A DNA stretch of 53,029 bases from Winogradskyella sp. UBA3174 (GCF_002364335.1 NZ_DEXW01000026.1:1-53029), one strand, 5' to 3'; positions 34,885 to 43,497 are shown, counted from the first letter of the stretch. A program made the numbers and translations. Notes: generated from the sequence alone by a model not told the origin.

Positions 34885-36435
34885 TTAGTTAGTTTTAATG
34901 AGTTCTAAATCATGAAAATCGAAACTGAAATCAGTAATTGGCGCAATATATTTCATGGTTGCAAATTCTGCATCTCCTTTTTCATTAAACGTAAACTGCA
35001 TAAATACATCAGCGTCGTAACTTCTATCGTTCCATTTTACAAGATAAGTGGTCGCATTATACGGCAATAATTCACCGAATAATCTTGGAGAGCGTTCACA
35101 TTTTATGCTGTAGGTTTTGCCATCATGAGAAATGAGGATATCTCCAAACCAATCGTCTGTATATGTTCCAACTATTTGATTCGGTTTCGGAGTGTTTAAA
35201 TTCGTTTGAGCCTTCACAACTTTAGCATAAACCTCAGCTTTTATACTGTCATTATATTTTAAATAATCTACATTTCTTTCTCCATAATTCTTCAACCAAT
35301 CTCTATTTTCATAACCTAAATATGAATCTTTAATGGTGTTTGTAATGGTGTTAAACGCATTTCCATTCATTTGATTCGTGAGTACCACAATGGCTAAGTC
35401 TAAATCTGGAATCATGGTAAATTGTGTTACAGTTCCTAGTAAACCACCTGTATGATAGACTTGTTTGTGTCCGCCTTTTACATCGGTTAAAAACCAACCT
35501 AAACCATAACCTTTAAAGTTAGAATTATAACTGTCATTTGGCCCAACTCCTAAAGGGGTTTGAAGTTGCCAAAGCTCATAGAATTGACGTTCGCTCAATA
35601 AACGCTCTCCACTTTTGGTGACAGCATCATTCATTAAAAATTGTGCCCAAGTCATCATATCGTGCACATTACTAACGATGCCACCTGCTGCATTAGCAGT
35701 TCTACTCCAATCGTGTGGGATTTGAATTACTTTACCTTCTGCTCTAGTATGTGCATCAATGATATTAGATTTATCGGTTACTCTATTATAAGAGGCTTTG
35801 CTACTTGTCATACCAACAGGTTTCATAATCTTGGTTTCAATAAAGTCTTCCCAAGACAATCCACTGACGCGTTTTAAAACTTCACCAGCGATGATAAACA
35901 TATTATTATTATAAGCAAATTTGCTTCTAAAAGAAGTTTCAGATTCTAAATGTTTTACGTTATTAATTACATCGTCAACATCAAAATCATTCCCGTCAGG
36001 AAAAAACATTAAATCACCAGCACCTAATCCCATACCGCTTCTGTGTGTTACTAAATCTCTAACGGTGAAATTATCAGTGACCCAAGCATCATACAATTGA
36101 AATTCAGGAATGTGCTTTCTAACTTTGTCGTCCCAATTTAATTTACCAGCATCAACCATCATTGCTAAAGCAAAACAAGTAAACCCTTTACTATTAGATG
36201 CAACACCAACTAAGGTATTATCGTTCATGTCCTTTTTAGTGGTCAACGATCGGACACCATATCCTTTTGCATAAACCTCTTTTCCGTCTTTAAAAATACC
36301 GACAGAAATTCCTGGAATATCAAATGTTGTTAAGGTTTCTTGGATTAATTTATCGAGTTGTTTTTCTTCAATTTGTGCGTTTAATGAAATTACACTTATT
36401 GTAAGTACAATAATTAATAGTCGCTTTAAAAACAT
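34885..36435 (-). CDS. Exported class C beta-lactamase-family serine hydrolase
   Basis: Signal peptide (cleaved near SLNAQ), then a penicillin-recognising fold: VGVASNSKGFT with SxxK (Ser-Asn-Ser-Lys), KFAYNNNMF with YxN, and VYHTGGLLGTVT with HTG replacing KTG, as in EstB/D-aminopeptidase relatives. The C-terminal ~110 residues resemble DUF3471 (IVGTYTDDWFGDILISHDG). It is probably a peptidase or esterase of the periplasm rather than a true beta-lactamase. It leads the transcript with brnQ and the methylase. Confidence 0.9.
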   Translation of the reverse strand: MFLKRLLIIVLTISVISLNAQIEEKQLDKLIQETLTTFDIPGISVGIFKDGKEVYAKGYGVRSLTTKKDMNDNTLVGVASNSKGFTCFALAMMVDAGKLNWDDKVRKHIPEFQLYDAWVTDNFTVRDLVTHRSGMGLGAGDLMFFPDGNDFDVDDVINNVKHLESETSFRSKFAYNNNMFIIAGEVLKRVSGLSWEDFIETKIMKPVGMTSSKASYNRVTDKSNIIDAHTRAEGKVIQIPHDWSRTANAAGGIVSNVHDMMTWAQFLMNDAVTKSGERLLSERQFYELWQLQTPLGVGPNDSYNSNFKGYGLGWFLTDVKGGHKQVYHTGGLLGTVTQFTMIPDLDLAIVVLTNQMNGNAFNTITNTIKDSYLGYENRDWLKNYGERNVDYLKYNDSIKAEVYAKVVKAQTNLNTPKPNQIVGTYTDDWFGDILISHDGKTYSIKCERSPRLFGELLPYNATTYLVKWNDRSYDADVFMQFTFNEKGDAEFATMKYIAPITDFSFDFHDLELIKTN

Positions 36436-36451
36436 GTAGATTAAAATTTAG

Positions 36452-36471
36452 TTTGAATAGATTCAAATATA
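36452..36471 (-). promoter_or_regulatory. -7 element with overlapping palindrome at the transcript start
   Basis: On the minus strand TATATTTG (36464-36471) fits the -7 consensus. A perfect palindrome TTTGAAT-CT-ATTCAAA (36452-36467) overlaps its end and covers the predicted start site, so it could be an operator for the serine hydrolase-brnQ-methylase transcript. Confidence 0.45.
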
Positions 36472-36516
36472 CTAAAATGTTAGTGATGATTACATCCAAG
36501 AATTGCTTTCAAAAAT

Positions 36517-36524
36517 TATCTTTG
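36517..36524 (+). promoter_or_regulatory. -7 promoter element, leaderless configuration
   Basis: TATCTTTG (exact) ends five bases before the ATG at 36530 of the alpha/beta hydrolase gene. Transcription would start about at the start codon. Confidence 0.5.
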
Positions 36525-36529
36525 CAGCT

Positions 36530-37306
36530 ATGATGTTAGAATACAAGAACATAAATATTAATTATACGAATTCAGGAGAAGGCTCTACTATCGTTCTACT
36601 TCATGGGTTTCTTGAAACGGTTGGCATGTGGTCTGACTTAGTCCCTAAATTGTCAAAAAAACACCGAGTTGTTTGTATTGATTTGTTAGGCCATGGGGAA
36701 ACAGGTTGTATAGGTTATGTGCATACAATGGAAGCTATGGCTGATGCTGTTTTAGCTGTATTAAATCATCTTGAAATTAAGAAAGCACATATTATTGGAC
36801 ACTCTATGGGAGGTTATGTGGCATTGGCTTTAGCTGAAAATCAACCACAACTAATTAAAAGCTTGTGTTTAATGAATTCTACTTTTGAAGCTGACGATAA
36901 TCAACGTAAAGCACTTAGAGTACGTGCTAACGATATGGCTAAAACTAATTTTAAAAGTTTAGTTAGTATGTCTTTCGCTAACCTTTTTGCTCCTGAAAGT
37001 AGACTCAAATTTAAAAATGAACTTGATGATGCTCTACTAATTGCACTACAAACTTCAGTTCAAGGCTATATTGCTGCTTCTGAAGGCATGAGACTAAGAT
37101 CAAATTATTTTGAAGTGCTTAAAAGATTAGATTCACATAAATTAATTATTGTGGGAACTAAGGATTGGATTATTAATATTGAAAAATTAAAATCTCAAAT
37201 TATAAATACGGATATCAAATGTGAAGAGTTTTCAGAAGGGCACATGAGTCATATTGAAAATAAATCAGAATTATCTTACACAATAAATCAATTCATCGAA
37301 AAATAA
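36530..37306 (+). CDS. Alpha/beta hydrolase
   Basis: A cytoplasmic alpha/beta-hydrolase of about 258 residues: oxyanion segment VLLHGFLETVGMW, CIDLLGHGET, nucleophile elbow GHSMGG, and catalytic His in SEGHMSHIE. The Asp is probably in IIVGTKDWII. No signal peptide. Close in style to MhpC/BioH-like esterases; the substrate is unknown. The start is one of two adjacent ATGs (36530, 36533); the longer frame to 36503 would include the promoter element and is unlikely. Confidence 0.9.
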   Translation: MMLEYKNININYTNSGEGSTIVLLHGFLETVGMWSDLVPKLSKKHRVVCIDLLGHGETGCIGYVHTMEAMADAVLAVLNHLEIKKAHIIGHSMGGYVALALAENQPQLIKSLCLMNSTFEADDNQRKALRVRANDMAKTNFKSLVSMSFANLFAPESRLKFKNELDDALLIALQTSVQGYIAASEGMRLRSNYFEVLKRLDSHKLIIVGTKDWIINIEKLKSQIINTDIKCEEFSEGHMSHIENKSELSYTINQFIEK

Positions 37307-37384
37307 TCCATTTAAACGTTTTAATTGTTGTTTTTTTCTAAATTTATCAACGAAATAAAAATGACCCCATAAAATTAATCTACA

Positions 37385-37627
37385 ATGGCACCTACTAAAC
37401 TTTACTGTGACTTCTTTGGACACAATTACGAAATATCTAGAAAAGTCACAAACCATGTCAAAGAATACACATGCAAATGTTGTAAAAAACAATTGACGAC
37501 TAATAGCAACGGAAAATTAACTGAGCTTACTCCTAAGTTTCAGGAAATAAATATGGCTTTAGAACGTATTTACAATAATAGAATGTCTCGTTTGAAGCAA
37601 AAAACAATCAGTTCATCGATTTATTAA
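37385..37627 (+). CDS. Small zinc-ribbon protein, paralogue 1 (DUF1660-like)
   Basis: An 80-residue protein with YCDFFGHNY, HVKEYTCKCC and NGKLTELTPKFQEIN, then a basic helix (ALERIYNNRMSRLKQK). The pattern C-x3-GH ... C-x2-C suggests one zinc site made of Cys, His, Cys, Cys. It is clearly paralogous to the next gene and to 43610-43846. It resembles DUF1660-type phage/prophage proteins; no function is known to me. Confidence 0.75.
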   Translation: MAPTKLYCDFFGHNYEISRKVTNHVKEYTCKCCKKQLTTNSNGKLTELTPKFQEINMALERIYNNRMSRLKQKTISSSIY

Positions 37628-37628
37628 T

Positions 37629-37666
37629 TGTTAATAACGTGTTAATAACTTGTTTTGTTATCTTTA
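37629..37666 (+). promoter_or_regulatory. Tandem operator-like repeats with near-consensus -7 element
   Basis: TGTTAATAAC occurs twice with an 11-base period (37629-37638, 37640-37649), one helical turn apart, where a -33 element would be. TATCTTTA (7 of 8) lies at 37659-37666, 40 bases before the second zinc-ribbon gene. A dimeric regulator could bind here. Confidence 0.4.
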
Positions 37667-37706
37667 AATTCTCTCAAAGATTTAATCACTTAATACAACA
37701 CGTTAA

Positions 37707-37937
37707 ATGAAAAATATCTATTGCTCTTTATTCGGTCACGCTTATAAAGTATCTAAAAATATAACATACCACGTTAAAGAATATAAGTGCAAACAATGTA
37801 AGTCTGAAATGACAATCGATAGTAATGGAGACTTTATTCCTCTTACACCAAAATACAGAGAAATAAACTCAGTATTAAATCGTGTACATCAAAAACGCTT
37901 AGACCGCAGCCAAAGATTATTAATGTCTAACTCTTAA
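37707..37937 (+). CDS. Small zinc-ribbon protein, paralogue 2 (DUF1660-like)
   Basis: Seventy-six residues with IYCSLFGHAYKVS, YHVKEYKCKQCKSEM, SNGDFIPLTPKYREIN and a basic end (RVHQKRLDRSQR). It aligns along its length with the gene 80 bases upstream; C-x3-GH and C-x2-C are retained. The pair looks like a tandem duplication with separate promoters. Its last 11 bases overlap the convergent thiL stop. Confidence 0.75.
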   Translation: MKNIYCSLFGHAYKVSKNITYHVKEYKCKQCKSEMTIDSNGDFIPLTPKYREINSVLNRVHQKRLDRSQRLLMSNS

Positions 37938-38973
37938 GTGCATTCCAACCTTTTGCAATAATTGGAATTTTTTCTTCTGATCTGGTAACTAAATGCATAC
38001 CTCTGTCTTCATCAGTCATATAACCTATAACCGTTAAATTAGGGTTTCCTTTAATTTTAGGAAAATCTTCTTGAGATATGGTCATTAATAACTCGTAATC
38101 TTCACCACCATTTAGAGCTATAGTCGTACTATCTATATTAAATTCCTCGCATGTAGAAATTACTTGTGGGTCTAAAGGGATTTTATTTTCAAAAATATCT
38201 ACACCCACTTTACTTTGTTTACATAAATGAATAACCTCAGATGAGAGACCATCGCTAACATCAATCATGCTGGTTGGTTTTACTCCAATTTTTTCTAATA
38301 ATTCAACAATATCTTTGCGCGCTTCTGGCTTAAGTTGACGCTCAATAATATAGGTATACATTGATAAATCTGGCTGACTATTTGGATTCACTTTAAAAAC
38401 TTCTTTTTCGCGTTCTAAAATTTGCAAACCCATATAAGCTCCTCCAATATCGCCTGTAACAACGAGTAAGTCATTTGGTTTTGCTCCAGATCGTAAAACT
38501 TCACCTCCTTTCTCAACTTCACCAATTGCAGTGACTGAGATTATTAATCCAGAGGTTGAAGATGTAGTGTCACCACCAACAACATCAATGTCGTATAATT
38601 TTGCTGCCATAGCTATACCTGCATACAATTCTTCTAATGCTTCCAACGGAAAACGATTAGATACTGCAATAGAAACGGTGACTTGTGTTGCAGTTGCATT
38701 CATCGCATAAATATCAGATAAATTAACAACTATAGCTTTATAACCTAGGTGTTTTAGAGGTACATAACTTAGGTCAAAATGAACGCCTTCAACTAATAGG
38801 TCTGTTGAAATAACAACCTGCTTTTTACCGAAATTTAATACTGCTGCATCGTCACCAATACTTTTTACTGTAGACTTTTTAGTTACTTTAAAATGCTCTG
38901 TTAAATGTTCTATAAGTTTAAACTCTCCTAATTCGCTTAAAGGAGTGCGTTGTGGGTTTTTATCTTCAATCAT
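37927..38973 (-). CDS. thiL: Thiamine-monophosphate kinase
   Basis: ThiL phosphorylates thiamine monophosphate to the active diphosphate. The AIR-synthase fold is shown by IGDDAAVLNFG, VISTDLLVEGVHFDL, VNLSDIYAMNATA and VGGDTTSS in the N-half, and MIDVSDGLSSEVIHLC and ALNGGEDYELL in the C-half. Length 348 is normal. It is cytoplasmic. No other thi gene is in the window. It starts at an ATG five bases from a -7 element. Confidence 0.95.
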   Translation of the reverse strand: MIEDKNPQRTPLSELGEFKLIEHLTEHFKVTKKSTVKSIGDDAAVLNFGKKQVVISTDLLVEGVHFDLSYVPLKHLGYKAIVVNLSDIYAMNATATQVTVSIAVSNRFPLEALEELYAGIAMAAKLYDIDVVGGDTTSSTSGLIISVTAIGEVEKGGEVLRSGAKPNDLLVVTGDIGGAYMGLQILEREKEVFKVNPNSQPDLSMYTYIIERQLKPEARKDIVELLEKIGVKPTSMIDVSDGLSSEVIHLCKQSKVGVDIFENKIPLDPQVISTCEEFNIDSTTIALNGGEDYELLMTISQEDFPKIKGNPNLTVIGYMTDEDRGMHLVTRSEEKIPIIAKGWNALKS

Positions 38974-38977
38974 AATG

Positions 38978-38985
38978 CAAAAATA
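38978..38985 (-). promoter_or_regulatory. -7 promoter element of thiL, leaderless configuration
   Basis: TATTTTTG (exact) ends four bases before the thiL ATG, so any transcript starts at or next to the start codon. There is no room for a TPP riboswitch. Confidence 0.5.
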
Positions 38986-39082
38986 TTATGCTTTTATTAA
39001 ATATTGATACTTTATCCACGTTATTTAAATTAACTATCGATTTGGTATGTAAAATTTAATGTAAATTGCTGTAAAAAAAGTT

Positions 39083-40330
39083 ATGAAATTAAGCCCCCTT
39101 AAGAAATTCATAATAGCCTCTGTTTATTGTATTGCTATTATCTTTGGTTGTTCTGATGATGATGTAAATAGAACAATTGAAAATATTATACCGGATTTTC
39201 CATGCGAAAACGGAATGGCTGGTCCTTTTCCATGTAATGGCATAGATATTTTATCGATTATTAGTAATGAAACTCTAGGCGGTAATCCTGATGTAAGAGG
39301 AAGTGATATTTGGGGATGGACAGATCCTATAAATAATAACGAATATGCTATAATGACACTAAACAATGGCACTGCATTTATAAATATTACCGACCCCGTA
39401 GATCCTATATTTTTAGGCAGATTAAATACAAACGCTGGAACCAATATTTGGAGAGATGTAAAAGTCTACAACAATTACGCTTTTATTGTTGCAGATGGTG
39501 CTGGAGATCATGGTATGCAAGTCTTTGATCTAACAAAATTAAGAGATGTCCTAGAAGCTCCCGAAACGTTTACTGCAGATGCAATTTATACTGGAGTAGG
39601 AAGTTGTCATAATATTGTTATCAACGAAAGTGAAGCTGTTGCTTATTTAGTAGGCTGTACATCAACCAATGGAGGAGGCCCAATTTTTGTAGATATTTCA
39701 AACCCTATAAGTCCAATATTTTTAGGCGATTATACAGATGGTGGTTATTCTCATGATGCCCAAGTGGTCACTTACAATGGCTCAGATACTGACTATGTTG
39801 GTCAACAAATTTATGTTGGTAGTAATGGAAACACAGATAAAATTGTCGTTTTAGACGTAACCGATAAAACCAATGTTGTTCCTATTAGTGATTTTACATA
39901 TTCTGAAATAGCTTACGCTCACCAAGGCTGGTTTACTGAAGATCAAGCTTATTTTATTTTAGGAGATGAAGTAGACGAACTAACTTTCGGTTTTAATACA
40001 AAAACTTTAATTTTCGATTTTACAGACTTAGATAACCCAACATTATCATCCACCTATTTAGGCCCAACTGAAGCGATAGATCATAACGGCTATGTATTAG
40101 GTAATGAATATTATCTAGCCAACTATAGGGCAGGGCTAAGAATACTAGACATTAGCAACATAGCTGCACCTAATAATGCAATGACTGAAACTCATTTTAT
40201 TGACACCTATCCATTGAGTGATAGTGACAATTTTAATGGCGTGTGGAGCGTTTACCCATACTTTGAGAGCGGGAATATTGTTATAAGTGATATTGAAGGA
40301 GGTCTATTTATCGTTAGAAAAAGCAACTAA
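39083..40330 (+). CDS. Choice-of-anchor B family lipoprotein
   Basis: A lipoprotein signal ends IIFGC followed by SDDD, typical of surface-directed lipoproteins. The body is a beta-propeller-like series of LVIVD-type blades: TAFINITDPVDPIFLG, GMQVFDLTKLRDV, PIFVDISNPISPIFLGDY, IVVLDVTDKTNV and GLRILDISNIAAPN. This is the choice-of-anchor B class. His-rich loops (GVGSCHNIV, GYSHDAQVV, YAHQGWF, AIDHNGYV) are conserved in that class and might bind a metal. It is first of the operon with the MbnP/MbnH pair; the next start codon overlaps its stop. Confidence 0.85.
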   Translation: MKLSPLKKFIIASVYCIAIIFGCSDDDVNRTIENIIPDFPCENGMAGPFPCNGIDILSIISNETLGGNPDVRGSDIWGWTDPINNNEYAIMTLNNGTAFINITDPVDPIFLGRLNTNAGTNIWRDVKVYNNYAFIVADGAGDHGMQVFDLTKLRDVLEAPETFTADAIYTGVGSCHNIVINESEAVAYLVGCTSTNGGGPIFVDISNPISPIFLGDYTDGGYSHDAQVVTYNGSDTDYVGQQIYVGSNGNTDKIVVLDVTDKTNVVPISDFTYSEIAYAHQGWFTEDQAYFILGDEVDELTFGFNTKTLIFDFTDLDNPTLSSTYLGPTEAIDHNGYVLGNEYYLANYRAGLRILDISNIAAPNNAMTETHFIDTYPLSDSDNFNGVWSVYPYFESGNIVISDIEGGLFIVRKSN

Positions 40331-41665
40331 ATGCGAATTAAATATAAATACCTCTTTTTATGCATTACCTCTATACTCATGTTAAGTTGTAATTCTGATG
40401 ATAGTAGCTCTAATACAAATCCAATTATTACTCCTAGTCTAGTAAAGACTTATGGAGGAAGTAATAATGACAGCGGACAATCTGTCGTTAGTACAAATGA
40501 TGGAGGTTATGCCGTTTTAGGTTTTTCGCAAAGTATAGATGGTGATATTACCAATGCACAAGACGAAAGTTTTGACTATTGGGTATTAAAATTTAATACC
40601 GAAGATACTATTGAATGGAATAAAACCTATGGAGGTTCTGGTGATGACAGAGGTAAAGATATCATTCAAACTCAAGATGGAGGCTATGCTATTCTTGGTA
40701 CAAGTATTAGCAATGATGGTGATGTTTCAGGCAACTCAGGCATGCAAGATTATTGGTTAGCTAAACTAAATTCTACTGGTGCTATTTTATGGCAAAAATC
40801 ATTTGGATATCAAGGAGCCGACTCAGGTATTTCGGTCATTCAAACTAATGATTTAGGCTATTTAATTTCAGGAGTATTAGACGTCACAGCGTCTGGAGGA
40901 GAAGGCAATACCTCGAGAACTGCTAATAGACACGCAGGCGGAGATTATTGGGTGCTTAAACTAAATATGAATGGAGATATAGAATGGAGTAAATTCTTTG
41001 GAGGCAACTTTTCAGATATCCCAGAAGGTATCATTCAAACTACTGATAACGGATTTATAATTGCTGGAGGCTCTGATAGTGTGGAAACAGATATTTCTAG
41101 CAATATAGGTTCTTATGACTTTTGGGTTTTAAAAATTTCGGCAACTGGTGATTTAGTCTGGGAAAAATCCTTTGGAGGAGATGAAATAGATGAAGCTAAA
41201 GCCATCGTAGATTCTGGAGACGGAAATTATATGATTGCTGGAGAAACAAGGAGTAATACGAATGATGTATCTAATAATAATGGAGCTGCAGATTTATGGC
41301 TAATTAAAATTTCGCCAGATGGTAATTTACTTTGGGAAAAGACCATTGGAGGTACTAGTTTTGATGTTGCTAGAGCCATAACTAAAACTCAAGATAATGG
41401 CTTCTTATTAGCCGGAAGTTCTAGAAGTAACGATTTAGATGTGTCTGAAAATAAAGGTCAAAACGATGCTTGGGCACTTAAAGTAAGTGACGAAGGAAAT
41501 TTATTGTGGGAAACTAGTATTGGAGGCTCAAATATAGATTTCGCATATGGGATTGCTGAGTTAAATAACAACTCAATTATAGTTGTCGGTGATACTAGCA
41601 GTAACGATGGTGATATATATGAAAATAAAGGCTTTACCGATTTACTCCTTATAAAAATTGAATAA
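40331..41665 (+). CDS. Beta-propeller repeat lipoprotein
   Basis: After a lipobox (LMLSC) the protein consists of seven ~55-residue repeats, each with GGxxxDxAxxIxxTxDGGYxIxGxSxSxDGDVSxNxGxxDxWLxKxxxxGxxxWxKxxG, e.g. QTQDGGYAILGTSIS and NGFIIAGGSDS. They likely close a seven-bladed propeller. A Cys occurs only at the lipobox. The start ATG (40331) directly follows the stop of the previous gene (TAAATG), which suggests translational coupling. The function is unknown; its position suggests that it works with MbnP/MbnH. Confidence 0.8.
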   Translation: MRIKYKYLFLCITSILMLSCNSDDSSSNTNPIITPSLVKTYGGSNNDSGQSVVSTNDGGYAVLGFSQSIDGDITNAQDESFDYWVLKFNTEDTIEWNKTYGGSGDDRGKDIIQTQDGGYAILGTSISNDGDVSGNSGMQDYWLAKLNSTGAILWQKSFGYQGADSGISVIQTNDLGYLISGVLDVTASGGEGNTSRTANRHAGGDYWVLKLNMNGDIEWSKFFGGNFSDIPEGIIQTTDNGFIIAGGSDSVETDISSNIGSYDFWVLKISATGDLVWEKSFGGDEIDEAKAIVDSGDGNYMIAGETRSNTNDVSNNNGAADLWLIKISPDGNLLWEKTIGGTSFDVARAITKTQDNGFLLAGSSRSNDLDVSENKGQNDAWALKVSDEGNLLWETSIGGSNIDFAYGIAELNNNSIIVVGDTSSNDGDIYENKGFTDLLLIKIE

Positions 41666-41666
41666 A

Positions 41667-42440
41667 ATGAAAAATAATTTCATCCTAATAATAATTACAA
41701 TATTTTGCTTTTTGTCATGCACTAATGACAATGATGGAACACTAAGCTCTAGCGCAACAACAACATTAAAATTTACACATAACTGGAATACTGATGTAAT
41801 AACAAGCGCTGACTTTAATACTATACAATATACAAATGAAAATGGCCAAATGTTAAGTATAGAGCGATTGCGCTATGTTATTTCAGACATCACCTTTAGA
41901 ACCAATGCAGGAGAAAATTTAATTTTAGACGACTATAATTTAATTGATCTTACCAATGACGATGGTTTGAGCTATTCTACAAATCAAATCCCAATTGGGA
42001 ATTATGTCAATGTTTCATTTACATTTGGCTTTGATAATGAAGACAATGCAGAAAACTATTTAGACTTAAATTCTGAATCTTTTAATGTCCCAGATATGTT
42101 AGGTGGAGGTTATCATTACATGCAGTTTGATGGTAAGTACTTAGACACAAATTCTAACGAACAAGGTTTTAATTACCATGCCATCAGAGCAGTGGATAAT
42201 CCTGGAATGAATCCTACTTTCCCCCAAGATACGTTTTTCACAGTAAACCTAGGACCCATAACAGTTACAAATGATATTGAAATTGAAATAAAGGCTAATC
42301 TAGCAGAATGGTTTAAAAGTCCTAATCTTTGGGATTTAAATGTCTTAAATCAAACCTTAATGCCTAATTCTTCAGCTCAAATAATGATGTCTGAAAATGG
42401 TCAAACCGTATTTTCTTTAGGGGATATAACTAATAACTAA
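41667..42440 (+). CDS. MbnP-family lipoprotein (metal-binding partner protein)
   Basis: Lipoprotein signal (FLSC) followed by an MbnP-like beta sandwich: TLKFTHNWN at the first strand, IERLRYVISDITF, LIDLTNDDGL, YVNVSFTFGFDNEDN, GGGYHYMQFDGKYLD, FNYHAIRAV and IEIKANLAEWF near the end. MbnP is oxidised at a Trp by the di-heme enzyme MbnH to form kynurenine and a copper site. Here the four-Cys motif of the methanotroph-type proteins is absent (only the lipid Cys), while Trp in HNWN, AEWF and LWDL are candidate target residues. ATG 41667 starts two bases after the previous stop; a TTG at 41658 is unlikely. Confidence 0.85.
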   Translation: MKNNFILIIITIFCFLSCTNDNDGTLSSSATTTLKFTHNWNTDVITSADFNTIQYTNENGQMLSIERLRYVISDITFRTNAGENLILDDYNLIDLTNDDGLSYSTNQIPIGNYVNVSFTFGFDNEDNAENYLDLNSESFNVPDMLGGGYHYMQFDGKYLDTNSNEQGFNYHAIRAVDNPGMNPTFPQDTFFTVNLGPITVTNDIEIEIKANLAEWFKSPNLWDLNVLNQTLMPNSSAQIMMSENGQTVFSLGDITNN

Positions 42441-42441
42441 A

Positions 42442-43497
42442 ATGAAATCGAGGATAGTTTATACATGTTTTGTCGTGTTTTTTTTGAATTGTTCAAAAGA
42501 AGATACCGGTTATGAGCCTACAGCATTAGGATTAGACATACCTCAAATATTTGCAGAAAATATAATTACGCCTATAATCCCTAATGATAATCCTCAAACG
42601 ATTGAAGGCGTAGCATTAGGCAAACGCTTATTTTTTGATAAAATCTTATCCTCAGATGGTTCTCAAGCCTGTGCCAGTTGCCACTCACCACAAAATGCGT
42701 TTACAGATAACACACCAACAAGTGATGGTATAGACGGTATATTTGGCACACGCAATTCTATGCCTTTATTCAATTTAGCTTGGAACTATGGAGAGCGTTT
42801 TAATTGGGATGGTAAAGCATTAAGTTTAGAACGGCAAGCCGAAGAACCAATAGAAAACCCTATAGAATTACATAGTAGTTGGGAGGATGTAGTTAGTAGA
42901 TTACAATCCCATTCGGAATATCCTGAATTATTTCAACTAGCATTTAAAACTAATACAATAACAAAAGAACTAACCACAAAAGCCATTGCACAGTTTGAAC
43001 GTACCTTAATTTCGGCCAATTCAAAATTCGACAACTATTCTTTAGGGCAAGCGACGTTAACACCTCAAGAATTAAATGGGTTAGATCTATTTTTGAGAGA
43101 AGACAAAGGGGATTGTTTTCACTGCCACGGTAATCCAAACAACCCATTATGGACTAATAATGATTTTCACAATAATGGGTTAGATACTACATTCAACGAC
43201 TTAGGTTTAGGAGCCATTACAGGAGATCCGAATGATAACGGAAAGTTTCGTTCACCATCATTGCGAAATTTAGCGTTTACGGCTCCATTTATGCACGACG
43301 GTCGTTTTAACACAATAGATGAAGTTATTAATCACTACAGCGAAGGACTTCAAAACTCGCCAACAATAGATCCTCTTATGAAAAAAATAGATGAGGGAGG
43401 CGTGCAATTATCTGATCAAGAAAAAGCAGATCTCAAAGCTTTTTTATTAACACTTTCTGACCCATCATTCATTAATAATCCTGAATTTCAGAATTAA
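42442..43497 (+). CDS. Di-heme cytochrome c peroxidase/MauG-family enzyme, MbnH-like
   Basis: A lipoprotein signal (FFLNC) precedes two c-heme motifs: CASCH (77-81) and CFHCH (225-229). The distal Met ligand lies in APFMHDGRFNTIDEVINHY (Met 284), and GKRLFFDKILSSDG and NSMPLFNLAW are family hallmarks. It is a periplasmic enzyme of the bCcP/MauG superfamily. Directly after an MbnP gene (one-base gap), the best reading is MbnH, which oxidises its partner protein using peroxide; an ordinary peroxidase cannot be ruled out from sequence alone. It ends the four-gene operon. Confidence 0.9.
   Translation: MKSRIVYTCFVVFFLNCSKEDTGYEPTALGLDIPQIFAENIITPIIPNDNPQTIEGVALGKRLFFDKILSSDGSQACASCHSPQNAFTDNTPTSDGIDGIFGTRNSMPLFNLAWNYGERFNWDGKALSLERQAEEPIENPIELHSSWEDVVSRLQSHSEYPELFQLAFKTNTITKELTTKAIAQFERTLISANSKFDNYSLGQATLTPQELNGLDLFLREDKGDCFHCHGNPNNPLWTNNDFHNNGLDTTFNDLGLGAITGDPNDNGKFRSPSLRNLAFTAPFMHDGRFNTIDEVINHYSEGLQNSPTIDPLMKKIDEGGVQLSDQEKADLKAFLLTLSDPSFINNPEFQN

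Noticed and set aside
34885..36435. A true class C beta-lactamase (resistance gene)
   Set aside because: The third motif is HTG, a DUF3471-like tail is present, and the gene is in an operon with brnQ; this fits esterase/peptidase relatives better.
38974..39082. TPP riboswitch upstream of thiL
   Set aside because: The -7 element lies four bases from the thiL start codon, leaving no leader, and no conserved THI-box sequence is visible.
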